Program-made: the position numbers and the translations under genes
The notes under the pieces: model-generated
Seen by the model: only the letters and a program-made list of their open reading frames with translations
What the model was told of the DNA's origin: nothing
Databases searched by the model: none
DNA from: Cricetomys ansorgei
Lineage: Eukaryota > Chordata > Mammalia > Rodentia > Nesomyidae
Length of the DNA: 64,000 nucleotides
Assembly: GCA_026225945.1 (NCBI GenBank)
Contig: JAMJFZ010000199.1
Coordinates: forward strand, 65,268,001-65,332,000
Reading direction: 5' to 3'
Shown: positions 25,801 through 37,800 of the stretch, piece after piece
Position numbering within the stretch: the first letter of the stretch is position 1
Layout: each line of letters opens with the position of its first letter

Positions 25801-26277
25801 CAGATAACCCCTAGGAAGTGAGCCTGTTAATACTAAAGAGAGTGCCAAGTCAGGTCAAATGAGACCACTCACTGGGAACCATTACTAAAAGGTGTTCCAG
25901 TCACCTCCCTGCACCCCAGTGGCTTCCAGGCTGTTGCTAGGTGAAAATGTCACATAATTCTGTTCTTTACCAGGCTTTAGCCATGGTTTCTTTGTGTGTA
26001 TGTTTTTAAATAAATACTCCTTGGCTCTCTATAGCTCTATGGTTAATTTCCTGGTCCTGACAGTGGTGATCCTAGCCATTGTTTCCAGCATGTGCTTGCT
26101 TTTGTAGAAGTTTGGGAGCTTCTTGCTCTGGCGGTTGGACTGAAGTCACACCTGTGCTTATCTTCACACTGGTTAGACTCAGAGTTCAGCATAGCTGGTG
26201 CTGAACTGTGACTGGAAGCAGAATCCTCTTTCTTTCCAGAAGATCTTCTGAATGTCTGTTCTTCTGATGTGTTTCAG

Positions 26278-26360
26278 GACTATGACGATGGGTATGGTAC
26301 TGCATATGATGAACAGAGTTACGACTCCTACGACAACAGCTACAGCACCCCAGCCCAAAG
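26278..26360 (+). CDS. Khdrbs3: Khdrbs3 exon 7: tyrosine-rich tail, first part
   Basis: This exon encodes residues 270-296 plus the first two bases of Ser297. The peptide runs [20 protein letters not shown] and then SYSTPAQ. It is an acidic, tyrosine-rich low-complexity segment of the type phosphorylated by Src-family and Brk kinases in the Sam68 family. The acceptor is GATGTGTTTCAG and the donor is AAG|GTAAGA. The length is 83 nt, entry phase 0, exit phase 2. The exon is isolated by 21 kb and 31 kb introns. Because 83 is not a multiple of three, skipping it shifts exon 8 to a frame with a stop after five codons. Confidence 0.97.
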
Positions 26361-27799
26361 GTAAGAGTCACCCCATGCTGCCAGGCCTTACATCAGCTTG
26401 ACACAGGGCCTTCCACAGTGAGATGCGGCAATCAGCTAGTGGAACTTGATTGACTTGCGGTTTGTTATTGTTTCTTCTAACTAGAGAGTGGAATCTGCCA
26501 TTCCAAATGACATACATTACCTCTTCTGGATACTGTCATGCTAAGGTACCTGGACTTGAGAGCTAAGAGTTTAATTTTATCTAGTCTGAAATTTTGACTT
26601 AAGTGTTTAATATCATCTAAGGAAGGATGATAGCCTCAAAGTGGGTAACCATTCAGTCCAAATTCCACGGGAACTGTGAACATCCTGCCTTTCTGGGGAA
26701 CGTAATGCTGGAGCTTGTCTTGCTGTTCACAGAACAGTGTGTGAACAGTGATGCTTTTTTAGCAATGATGCTCCTGTTTCCCAGAAGCTTCAAATTCTGT
26801 AAATAAGTTTGTCCTGATCAGATACATACTCCACAAATTGCATGCATCAAATACTGGTCCTACAGTGACTGCAAAGCCTAAAACACAGATTGGCTGTTGT
26901 GAGGTAGTGTCCAGCACATGAGCAGACAAGGTGCTACTCGAGCTGTGAGTGAATACATGAGTCCTCTTACCTGTAAACTATGATGCTGGGTTGGTGAGAA
27001 TATTAAAACAGTTTTCATCTTGGCTCAGGACACACTATTTTCTGTATAGCCTGTGACATGTGGCCTTCACTTTTCCAGGGGATGCCTTGTTCTTTGTGTT
27101 TGTATCATTAGTGCTAGATCAGAGGCTCTCCTACAGTTTGTTGAAAGTATCAGGCAAGAAGCTGCATGAGACTTGCTCTACAACTCCTCCTGTAGCTAGG
27201 CCACCACTCCCTGAAGTGTCCTGCTGTAGAGAACAGGGGGTGTGGTTCCCAAAGGAGTCATTTGTCCAGAATCACATCATAAATGGAAAGAGGAAATAGG
27301 TCTTGAGTCAGATCTTCTAAATCAAGACTACTCTATAACTAGGAATGTCTCTGCTTTCTTTAAAAACGTGAAAATCCATAAATGTTTCAGTTTTCAGAAT
27401 GAAGTGCCCTGGTGAAGCACATGCATCTTCCAGCTCAGAACACCTGAGGGGAATGTGGTTTCTGTGTGACCCTGTTCTCATAAGGCCTATTGTCCAGCCC
27501 ACATGATCACATCCTATGAGTTAGACGGTGGGCATGTGAAAAAAAGACTGAATAACAAAGAAATTGATTACTGTTCACTCCAGTGGAGGGGTTGCTGGGA
27601 GAACGTTCTCCATCCTGGTACCTTCTGAGAGCTTCGCTGTACTCTTTAGTGAGTACTGGCTCCACGCCCATCTTGAACTAGAATCCAGTACAGTTGCATG
27701 CTTTTTTCTTGAGCTGTATGATGATATGACTATGTAAATGTTCTAGAAAGTGTGGTCATACTTTTTATGGCCTTTTGTTTTCTCACTTCTAGTTAGCAT

Positions 27800-29480
27800 A
27801 CATTTTTCTTTATTCTTTTAAATTTTTCACGTATTTGATCATAGTCTTACCTAACTCCTCCCAGATCCCCACTGCCCTACCCAGCCAACTTAATACCACC
27901 CCCTCATTATTATTGGCGTTATAGCTGGGTAGGAGTATTGGTAGCTTACTTCCTTTAGAAGCTTGAATGGCAGGCACCTCCTGGCCAGTTCTACATCTGG
28001 TCTGCAACTGGTACTAGGGTCAGTTCCCAGCTCAGGGGCCTCTGGGTCATGCAGTGGGCCTTAAAGCCGATCAAAAAGTGGTTGATTACCCCGATGACAT
28101 TGCCACTAGTGCAACAGTATATCTCTCAGACAGGTTGTTGCTGTGCTGATAGGGTACCTGGGTGTTCTTCATGATTACTTTTCTCCTGTGGTAGCTTGAA
28201 AGATCTTACAGAATCATGAATATTAGTGAGTGAGTAGAAGTGAAGCTTCTAATTGAATCCTGGCTGAATTTCTCCATGTTCAACATATATAACGTTGTCT
28301 TCAGCAATAGAGCCTTACTATCAGGCTATGGAGTAACCAATAGCTTTGGCAATCGCCTGTAATCTATGGGGGTTTCCATGGGGCCCTGTGACCCATGAGT
28401 CAATAATATGTAACATTCCTGGCACTAGAGGTTTTACCTGATTGTATAAGATGTCTACTTGGGGCATTGACTCTTCTATTATATGTGACTCCATTTAGAT
28501 CCCTTTTGTATATGCATATATTTTAGGAAGCTTCTACAGTATTAGGTTTCTTATGGCCTTCCCAAAGGCCATTATTGTATCACTGTATTCCCCCTTTAGC
28601 CTGCTCTACCACCCCCCTTTCTGACACCCTCTCCACTTAATCCTTCTGCTCTAGTTTCTGCTTTATCTTTTTATAACACTGTATTCTATTTCCCCTTCCT
28701 TGAAAGATCCCTTCACCCCCTGCACACTCCAACCCCTACTACCTAACCTTTGTGGTTATTTATTTTGAAACATATGTCTAAAGCTCAAAAACTAACATTC
28801 ACATATAAGAGAAAACAGGCAATATTTGTCTTGTGTGAATATTTCATTGTGTGAATATATCATGTTGTCATTATTCATTCAGTACTTGATGGGCATCTAG
28901 GCTGTTTCCCAATTTCTGGATATTAAGAATAGAGCCCAGTGAACACGTGTGAGCAAATGTCTCTGTAGTAAGATGTAGACAGAGCCTTTGGGTTTATGCC
29001 CAAGAGTTGTATAATTGGATCTTGAGGATGATCTCTTCTAATCTTCCTGAGGAGCCACCACATGATTTCCATAGAAGCTGTACAAGTTTGAACCCTCACC
29101 AGCAATGGGGAAGTGTTCCCCTTACTCCTCATCTTCACCAGAATGAGCTGTCATTTGTTTCATTGATCTTGGCCATTCTGACTCGGATAAAATGAAATCT
29201 CAAAGTAGTTTTGATTTGCATTTCATTGGTCGCTAAGCATATTGAACACTTTAAAGTGTTTCTTGGCCATCTGTTTCTCATCTTTTGAGAACTCTCTCCT
29301 TAGTTCTGTACCCCATTTTTAAAATTGGGTTATTTTCTTGGTGTTCTGCTGTTTGTTGTTGTTCTTAGATACTAAACCTGTGTCACATGTATAGTTGGTA
29401 AAGATATTTAAGAACCTTCCCATTATGTAGACTGCTGCTTTGCTCAAATAATGGTGTTCTTTACTCTGCAGAGGATATAT
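27800..29480 (-). mobile_element. L1 3' part (ORF2 end and 3' UTR), antisense
   Basis: Read on the minus strand, 29340 to about 28900 encodes the degenerate C-terminal region of L1 ORF2p, followed by non-coding 3' sequence down to about 27800. The + strand is T/C-rich, as for reversed L1. Frame breaks are frequent, so it is dead. Confidence 0.7.
28923..29138 (-). pseudogene. L1 ORF2 C-terminal remnant
   Basis: The minus-strand frame contains IIQLLGINPKALSTSYYRDI and a preceding Trp/Leu-rich block, the conserved region before the ORF2p C-terminus. It is a short fragment with stops on both sides and cannot encode an active reverse transcriptase. Confidence 0.75.
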
Positions 29481-30720
29481 TAATCTTACTTGTTGACCTT
29501 CGTTGACCTGTGCACATCTTGTCTGTGAGACCAGGTATTTAAAGACCTACTACAGTCTAATGCTGTAGACAGCTTTACTTCAGTTTCAATGTAATTTTAT
29601 ATACGAATGTAACAAAGATAGCAGTGATCTGAAGAAAGTTGTTTGAGATTAGGAAAATATGTTCAGAAAAGCATGTAAATAAGTGCCAGTAAACACATTC
29701 TAAATATCAGCAGAGCAGCCCTTTCCCAGAACTTCTTCAGGACAGACCAGTTTAAATACAATTATCTGGCACATGCTATAGTTATACCTGGAAAAGCACA
29801 AAACAAGGCAGAAGGCTCTATCCAGATTCGGGGCACACTGAGGACAGCACATAGCATATCCTCTCACCAGATTGGGTTCTCTAGCTATGTTCTGGCTTCA
29901 GCAGGGAGAAATATGTTTTATAGATTGAATGCAAATGCTCGTCGCAGGAGGCACAAAATCACATTCAAGAATAGTCCAGGGATCAAAATGCACTTGAGGT
30001 AAAAGTCCTTTGGCCTTTTTTTCCTAGACCCTCTTCTCTCATTTCCCCAAGGCATTGTTGACCATGTATCATAATTTTAACCACATTCTAACACTACTGA
30101 CTCATAAGCCTGGGAGATATTTCCACTTTCTTGTTCAGTTTCTTTCTTCGTATCTTAGAATTTTTATTATATAAGTCTTTCACTTACTTAGCATTATTTA
30201 AAGAGTTTTGTTTTGTTTTGAGGCTATTATGAAATGTGCTCTTTCCCTGATTTCTTTCTCAGTCTGTTTGCATGTGTATATAGGATCTCTATGTATTAAT
30301 TTTGTGTTAAAAGCCATTTCTGCATCTAATAAAATGATCATGTGGTTTCATTCTTTCAGTTTGTTTATATGGTGGATTACATTTAATCGATTTATATATG
30401 TTAAATCATCTCTGCATCTCTGGGATAAAGCCTACTTGATCACTTGATTATGGTGAATGATCTCTTTGATGTGTTCTTTGATTCAGTTCGCAAGTATTTT
30501 ATTGAGAATTTTCCCATCTATGTTCATGAGGAATATTGCTCTATACTTTTCTCTTTTTGTTGGTTTTGGTATCAGTGTAATTGTGGCTTCATAAAAGGAA
30601 TTAGAAAACGTTCCTGCAGTTTCTATTTTTCGGGCTAATTTGAGTAATACTGGTGATCTTTGAAGGTCTGGTAGAATTCTGCTGAATCTAGCCTTGGGAT
30701 TCTTTCTTTAGGTTGGGATT

Positions 30721-30837
30721 CCCCCCCCACCCCCGACAGGGTTTCTCTGTTGTAACTCTGGCTGTTCTATAACTCACTCTGTAAACCAGACTGGCCTCAA
30801 ACTCACAGAGATCCACCTGCCTCTGCCTCTGAGGCTG
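30721..30837 (-). mobile_element. B1 SINE (3'-tail-first, antisense) nested in L1
   Basis: A C-rich run, then GACAGGGTTTCTCTGTTGTA and CAGACTGGCCTCAAACTCAC, is antisense B1 lacking its 5' part. Perfect 10-bp direct repeats GGTTGGGATT at 30711-30720 and 30838-30847 are its target-site duplication, placed inside L1 sequence. Confidence 0.92.
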
Positions 30838-31334
30838 GGTTGGGATTTTTTTTTTTTTAATGACTGCTTCTATTTCACTAAGTTATGGGTCTGTTAAATA
30901 GTTAGTTTTTTTTTTTATTTCAACTTGATTTAATATTGATAGATCACGTATATCAAGAAATTCATCCATTTATTTTTGGTTTCCCAGTTTGGTAGAATTT
31001 AGATTATTAAACTATGCCCCTTTGTTTCTCTGCATTTCCTGAGTTTCTCTTGTAATGTCTCCCTTTTCATCTCTGATTTTGTTAGTTAGATTGTATTATC
31101 TCCCATCTTTTGGTTAATTAGGCCAACGGTTTGACAATTCTGTGATTTTTTTTTTTTTTTTTAAATGGGATCAACACTTCATTTTGTTGATTCTTCGTAT
31201 TTGTTTTCTGTCTGACTGTTCATTTGTGTGTTTCTATTTCATTGACTTTAGACCTAAGTTTGGTTATTTACTCATTTTAGTATTATTTCTTCTTGTCTTT
31301 GTGGAGCTTTCAAGTGGGTTGTCTCTATGATGTG

Positions 31335-31754
31335 AGTGATAGCTTTGCTGGGTGGAGTTCTCTGGGCTGGCATCTGATATCTCAGAGAACATCCATCTAG
31401 GCCCTTCTGGCTTTCAGAGTCTCCTTTGAAAAGTGTAATGGTTGGCCTTTATATATGACTTGGTCTTTTTCTCTTGCAGCTTTTAATATCTTTTTGTTCT
31501 ATATGTTAAGTGTTTTGATTATTATATGACAAGGGAACTGCCCCCCCCTCCCCTCCCCTCTTCCTTGTTTGTTTCGGTCTTTCTTTTTCTAGTTTGTGTG
31601 ATAGTCTGTGTGTTTCTTGTACTTTGATATAGGTATCTTCATTTAGATTGGGGAAATTTTCTTCTATGGTTTCATAAAAATATTTTCTGTGCATTTGACC
31701 TGTTTCTCTTCTCCTTCCCCTATCCCTATTATTTTGTAAGTTTGATCTTTTCAA
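31335..31754 (-). pseudogene. L1 ORF1 remnant
   Basis: The minus-strand frame 31754-31506 contains YETIEENFPNLNEDTYIKVQ and is recognisably the ORF1p RNA-recognition region. Further down, 31415-31335 read on the minus strand matches the ORF1p C-terminal block LKARRA...CQP...PAKL, but with TAG in place of the tryptophan codon. It is inactivated by stops and frame breaks. Confidence 0.75.
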
Positions 31755-33794
31755 AGTGTTCTGGGTTTCCTGGATATTTTGTGCCTAGATTTTTTTTTAG
31801 ATTTAACATTTTCTTTGACTGAACTCCAGTTCCTCGACATTGTCAAGACTTGAGATTCTCTTCCATGTCTTGAACTCTGTTGGTGAGGCTTGCCTGTGAG
31901 GTTTTTGTTAGACAGCTTGAGTTTATACTTTCCAGTTTTATCTCAGCTTGGGTTTTCTTTAGTTGTTCTATTTCTTTGCTAAATTCTATTTTCCTATCTT
32001 GAATAGTTTCTATTCTTCATTCAACTGTTTTAGCTTTCATGGTCTTCTTTAAAGGATTTATAAGATGCTCTTTAAGGCCCTTGTAAGTCCTTATCTTGTG
32101 CTTCAGCTCAGTTGTTTTTCTCAGGGCCTACTGTTGATTGGTTGTTCATCATTGTGTCTTTTGTGCTATGATCTAGACATCTGAACTTAACAATGTTTAA
32201 ATTGTTTCTTGATCTGGATATTTGGTCTCATTTCTGTTGGATGGGTAGTCTGTTCTTTGGTTGTCTCTTGTTACACTGGTTCCCAGCCAAATGTGGCTTT
32301 AAGGTACTGCTAGAGAGAGCTTCTAGTTCCCAGCCTATTTCAGCATCTGTGGGTCCCTGGTAAACAGAGCTGTTTTGCGAATCAGTATGAGTTACAAAGG
32401 TGTGGAGATGGGCTAAAAGGAAAATCGGAAAGGGGCAGCAGGTAAGAAGTAGGGGATCACTGGATCTGCACCAAGAGGCCTTGTCCTACAGGGACAGAGG
32501 TGGCCTTCTGATGTTTTGGTTTTGGTTGTTCATAGGCACCAGTCCTATCTTGCACAGTAAGTAGATGCTAGGGGGTAACAGAGGAGAAAACAAACAAATT
32601 GTTCTTATTTAATGCACATACCATGCAAGACTCTAGTCCAGACGATCTTGTGTTTACTTTGCTGCTGTAAAGAGGACGTTTTGAAACCTTGACAATAGCA
32701 CAGTAATGTCACAGTGAGTCTTTGGTAAGTAGACAGAATGAAAAGCAAGTTACTTAGAGGGACTTTAAATCAGAACTGGCATTTAAGCCGTTACTTGCAT
32801 GACTCATTTAATCTAAATGACGATGACAAGAGTTGGGTCTGTGGTGATGGGTTAATATGACTGGAAGCATTCTCTCCCTTTCAGTCCTTTGGTCATTCAT
32901 TGGTTCTTGAATGCCTGCCATATGCTAGGTGCTGCTCTTGGGGTTTGATGCCTAAAGACTGTTAACATAGAGCTTGTCCTTAGCTCACTAGCTCTAAGGA
33001 AACAAATATAAATACCTAATTGTAAGATATTATGAGGAGCACGGGAAGTTTTTGTTTTCATTGAGAGAACTACAGAATTCCAGTTCAGAATTTATGGACA
33101 TATTTGAGGGAATAAAAGATGAGAAGCAGCCCCCAAATCATAGTCAGGGAAAGGGCCACATAGCAAGGTGAGGTGGGTAAGGGTGACACCAAACAGCAGG
33201 AAAATTGCTTGTGTGAGGGGGGCTCATAATGTAGTACAGATGGAATATTCTCTCTGGGAGCTGAGACTTAAAGACTACTGGAAGCAATAGGGAGCCAAAA
33301 GAATGACATGTTTAGACTTGAATTTAGAGAAATTAATTACCTGATAGTATAGAGAAGCTGAATTGGTAGATGCTTAGTTTAGCTAGGAGCAGAATCAGTA
33401 AAGAAGCTGTAACACTTATAAATTGTAAACCCTTAAGAGTCAGGAAAGACTCACTAAAAGAAATGGCTTACTTGACAGCGCAGCTACCTTCTCCAAAGTG
33501 AGCTTTTCAGTGCTACAGCTGACAGTATCCAGAGGAGCATAGTCTATGAGGATTGCATGCATTCACAGAGCAGAAGGAACCCAGTGATTCGAGATACACA
33601 CTTCTTGAAGAAGAAAACTGGTTCAAACAATTAGATCATTTGCCAAGTATCATTCAACCTCAAAACAGAACCCTAACAGTGAACCTTGGTTTGTCTGACT
33701 GGATGGTATAAGATAGGCTTATCTAACCTGCTGCTTTATAGTAAATTAAAATGAGATTGATGTTCTGCACAGTTGGCTGAATAAATGTTTTTGT

Positions 33795-34190
33795 GCCCTA
33801 TGTTAGTGTGCTGGGTGCTGTAATAAAATACTACAATACTGTTTTCTCTTGGTTCTGACACTGGGGCTCAAAGTCAACATGTCAGCAGCTCCTACTCCTC
33901 CTGAAGCCTTCCTCTTTGACTGGCAGGTGGCCGCCCTTTCCCCGTGTCCTCATAATGTATTTCCTTTGTGAATACATCCTTGGTGTCTTTGTGTAGCCAA
34001 AGTTTGTCTTAGGAGAGCATTAATCAAATTGGATTAGAGCCCATTCTTATGCTTCATTTCAGTTTAAACCATCTCTTTAAAGATCCTGTCTCCAATCAGT
34101 CATAATCAGGGCTGCTGGGGCCTGGGGTTCAACATAAGACTTTAGTGGGAGGGTATACAATCTGGCCTATACCACAGAGGTACTATTACC
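33795..34190 (-). mobile_element. MLT1-like MaLR LTR, antisense
   Basis: The order CTGTAATAAAATACTACAAT, GGCAGGTGGCCGCC, CCGTGTCCTCATAATG, AATCAAATTGGATTAGAGCC and CTTTAAAGATCCTGTCTCCA is that of a reversed mammalian MLT1-type LTR. The subfamily is not assigned. Confidence 0.6.
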
Positions 34191-34474
34191 ATAATGTATG
34201 TATAGCATAAGTCCTAAAGTTAGGAACCTGATATAAACCAAAGTATCTCTACTATCAAATGGTGTCAGTATGGAGATCACCTCTCCCTTCTCAGTATCCC
34301 TTAAAATATTGCTAACTTCAGTCTTGAGATGCCATTGTTGCATAAGGTTCAGAAAGCTTGTCTAAAACTCAGGGCCTAGTAAGTATGCAAAGCCCTCTTG
34401 GTCCTTTCACCTCTCCTTCTACTCATGTTTTGATTTCAGCTGCTTTTACTAATTTCCATTTGTATTCCCATATA

Positions 34475-34830
34475 TGGTGTTCTGGTGTGGATAAGGTTTC
34501 CCTCAGAAGACTCCAACACTAAAGTCTTGAGCCACAGCTTCTGGGGCAGCTTTTTAAAGTGCTGAGACCCTTAGGAGGTGGGGCCTTGCTGGAGGAAATT
34601 GGTAACTGCTGGAAGGTCCTTGGGAGAGTATCTTGTCCCTGATCCCAGTCTCATTCCCTTCCCTGCTACCATAAGAAAGAATCTTCCTCCTCACAGGCTA
34701 CTGCTGCCTTGTTCTGCCATGGGGCCCAGGAGTGACGATCAAAAGCTCTGAATCCATCTGTCAAAACAAGTCTTTCTTCCCTTCAGTTGTTTTGTCAGGT
34801 ATTTTGTCAGAGATTAAAAGCCTAACTCAT
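34475..34830 (+). mobile_element. MaLR-type LTR, sense
   Basis: TGGTGTGGATAAGGTTTCCC, TTAGGAGGTGGGGCCTTGCT and an end with a Phe/Ser-rich TTTGTCAGGTATTTTGTCAG block match the order of MLT1/MST-like LTRs. Name and ends are uncertain. Confidence 0.5.
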
Positions 34831-37800
34831 AAAGTATTGAAAAACCCCGGTACTTTGTAATTCTCTTAAAAATGTGTCTTGAAGCCTTATTTTATCAGAT
34901 CTGGATTATCTTAATCAACAGAACCTCACTTAGCCACATCTTTAATATATAAATCGAGAGAGCAAAATTGAGAACTTGAGTCTTCCAACTTAACATTAGA
35001 TCCTTGCAGCAAATAGCACTTTCTGCTTCTGCTGTCAGAGAGCACATAGCCTCAGGGTCAAGACAGTGGGTAACACCTGCAGTGCCGTGTAGCACTCTTT
35101 GCCTGCAGGCTCAGATGTCTTACTTTTCACATTTCAGCTTCTGTAAAATTAATTTCATACCTCAAGAATTCTCTTAGAATCTGAAAACACATTCTGAGCT
35201 ACCCATTGTAGTTGGTTGTTGCTTCAAGGTGTCTTACTTGGTCTTGTTTTAGGGAAGGTGGAAGTCATGAGCAGAGCGTGAGAATGCACTGTCCTCTGAA
35301 GCCCCTAGAGTGAGAGCTGTGAGAGCCCAACATGTGGTCACTGCAGTCTGAAATGGACTGGAGCACACACCAGACTCCAGTAGACATGCCATTAAAGCAA
35401 TCTCGGTATTCATTTACTTTGTTCAAATAAGTGTTGCAGGGCTTTGAATTGCTGTATGGATGCCATTTTCTTTCTCCTATATAGGGCAGTACTAATTGCA
35501 AGTGACTGCCTCTAGCCCTGTTTGGAGCCACAGTGCCTGAGTAGAGAATTGGAGAGCACCACATACATTAGTGTCTACAAGTTCCCTTTTCTTTCTGATA
35601 AAGTTGCGTTGTCTGTAACATTTGGAGACCTGTGTGTGCTATAAGAGGTTCAGACTCTTGACAGAACTGTCTTCAGACACTGCTCTCACCCCAGCTCCCT
35701 GCACACACTTTCAGACAATTGATTCAAGCTTTCTTTGCTGCTGTTTCTATAAACTGTGTTTTTCCTTTGGAAGATTGAGTCATGCTAGAGTGAGACATGG
35801 AGAGAAGTATGTCATTCAGTCTGTGTTATCTGCCAGAGGACCTCCCAGTGGCGAGAACATTAGTACTACCTTCCTTCCACTCTTCAAGTTACCTCTCATT
35901 TCACAGGTGGATGTCTGTAGGAAACCTACATTCACAAATCTGCAGGGACTCAGTGGATAAGCGCTGCCAAGTGACAGTGGAAGGGCAGGAAGACCTTGCT
36001 TAAGACTTCCCATCTGCTCTCTTAGTGTCTACATTTGCCATAATGGGGAGATCGGAAGATGGACAGTGATAGAACAGGACAAGAGGTGGCATAACCATCT
36101 GGCATGTCTGCTGAAGTGGGGCTCTCTCCAGAAAAGACTTGTAAGCTTAATCAGTCCTGATCATCATCTTTTTAGTGTCGTGTGTTGCACAGGCATGTTT
36201 ATTGGGAGCTTTTAGACATTTGATTTTCTTTTCTCTTAAATTTTAAGCATCCTGTCTTAGAATCATTGATAGAATTTTGTACATTCAAGCTGCATTTCCC
36301 CATTACTTTTGTAATGACCTCGGTAATATTGACATTGTAGTATAAAACAGTGCAGTTTATTTAATTTCACACATTTAGCTAATACAATGTGAACACAGTT
36401 ACTGCCAAGATGAATATGACCAGTTCTTTGTAATAATTCATTGGGAGTTATTGGTTGATTCCTGTGGGTACACAGCTTCTGAATAGTTGTAGTAATAAAT
36501 GTAAACAGTTGGCGAATGGCCTTTGCCATTAGGCCCTGGCCTTGACCTGATCTGACTGGAGTGTCCACAGATCCCCCTGTTTTGCCTCCTGGTAGCCCTG
36601 TCCCCAGTTGTAATCCCTTCCATTATGAAGTAAGTCGGGTTAATTTGCATCTGGCATCTTACCTACACCCCTTATGACAATCATAACACTTCAGTCTATT
36701 ATTCTGAGCAACTTTGAAGCAGCCAAAGAAATATCTGGTCCTTGTAGTGATCACAAGTATAAATAAAATAAAAATGATCTCAACTGGTGCACATAACCGT
36801 AAGAAAGTCAGGTGATAGCATTTAGGTTTTGGGGGTGGGGTTCATTCTAGACTACAAACTAATTTCCTGTTGTACCCAGGTTTTAACAGTACCTTCAAGT
36901 ACACATTTCATCTTCTAACATCTCTGGTATTTTCTAGAAGATACTTTAAATTCCTAAAAAGGCAATTGAACTTGGCGTCCTAGTATTGGGCAGTGAACCA
37001 AGTCTGGCATTGGTCACGTGAGGTTTTTGTGGGTAATCTCCAGTGTTGTGATGACCTGAGTGACTTCCAGATTAAGGAGTCTTGACAGTTGGCCGCACCT
37101 TTGATTGGAATGCACAGCCAAGGCAACTCAGAATCAGGCTGTTGTCTAACTCTAAAGCCATGATCCAGCCAAGAAAAAGTTGTATTTAAAATTGTTGACT
37201 TGTTTCATGACAGAGCACCACGTTAACCCTTTATAAGCTGAGAGTGCTCTGGTGGGCTTTTGAATGGCAGCTGCTGTCCCGTGTGCCTATTGTCCAGTTT
37301 ACAGTGGGTTCAGTTGGCTCCTTTAGCATGACACAATATAATCTTTAGAGCTGGCCTGTGAAGATTGAGAATAGTTAGGAATTTTCACTTTGTAATTGCC
37401 AACCTGCTGTTTAACTCAAGATGTGACCATTTAAACATCAAGCACCCTTGTATTGATAACAACTACTTCCAACATCCAGGAGTCATATGTAATGATTTGG
37501 TCTAGGTTGAAGTTTGTTCACCATGCTTCATAAAAGTGTTGCCAAATGTCCTTATTGTAATGATTGCTATCTCTGGTGGTGGGATCCACTGCATGCAGCA
37601 TCCCCTGCACAGCAGACACACCTTTAAATAGCTAGCCCTTCAGATTTTTTAAAAGAAGCCAAACCGAGCATTAAAAACTGTCACCATACAGTGTAACACT
37701 GTAAAAGGTAGACATTGTAAAAAGATGGTTCCCAGCCAAAATTAGTACTCCAGACTAGCAGATGCCTTTAATTCTTAGTAGAAAACTCCAAAGAAAGAAA

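Larger units (their letters stand above)
5326..26277 (+). other. Khdrbs3: Khdrbs3 intron 6
   Basis: This 21-kb intron runs from donor GTAAGT to acceptor GTTTCAG. Repeats are listed individually. The stretches 5326-8770, 9100-9930, 9970-11040, 11130-12170, 12450-13930, 14100-14900, 15110-15530, 15700-18770, 21260-21700, 21870-22250, 22350-22925 and 23160-23760 hold no gene or element I can support, apart from sites noted elsewhere. Open frames here, the longest 188 codons on the minus strand at 10471-11037, resemble no known protein. Confidence 0.85.
30150..32290 (-). mobile_element. L1 5' part (ORF1 and part of ORF2), antisense
   Basis: On the minus strand the order is 5' region near 32.3 kb, ORF1 about 32.05-31.33 kb, then ORF2 sequence from about 31.3 to 30.15 kb. 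The gap between the ORF1 end and the ORF2 RT-like sequence is too short to hold the endonuclease domain, so an internal deletion is likely. A B1 is inserted at 30721. Confidence 0.7.

Noticed and set aside
28923..32060. L1 ORF1/ORF2 pieces as functional genes
   Set aside because: Stops, frame breaks and missing regions show they are dead remnants.
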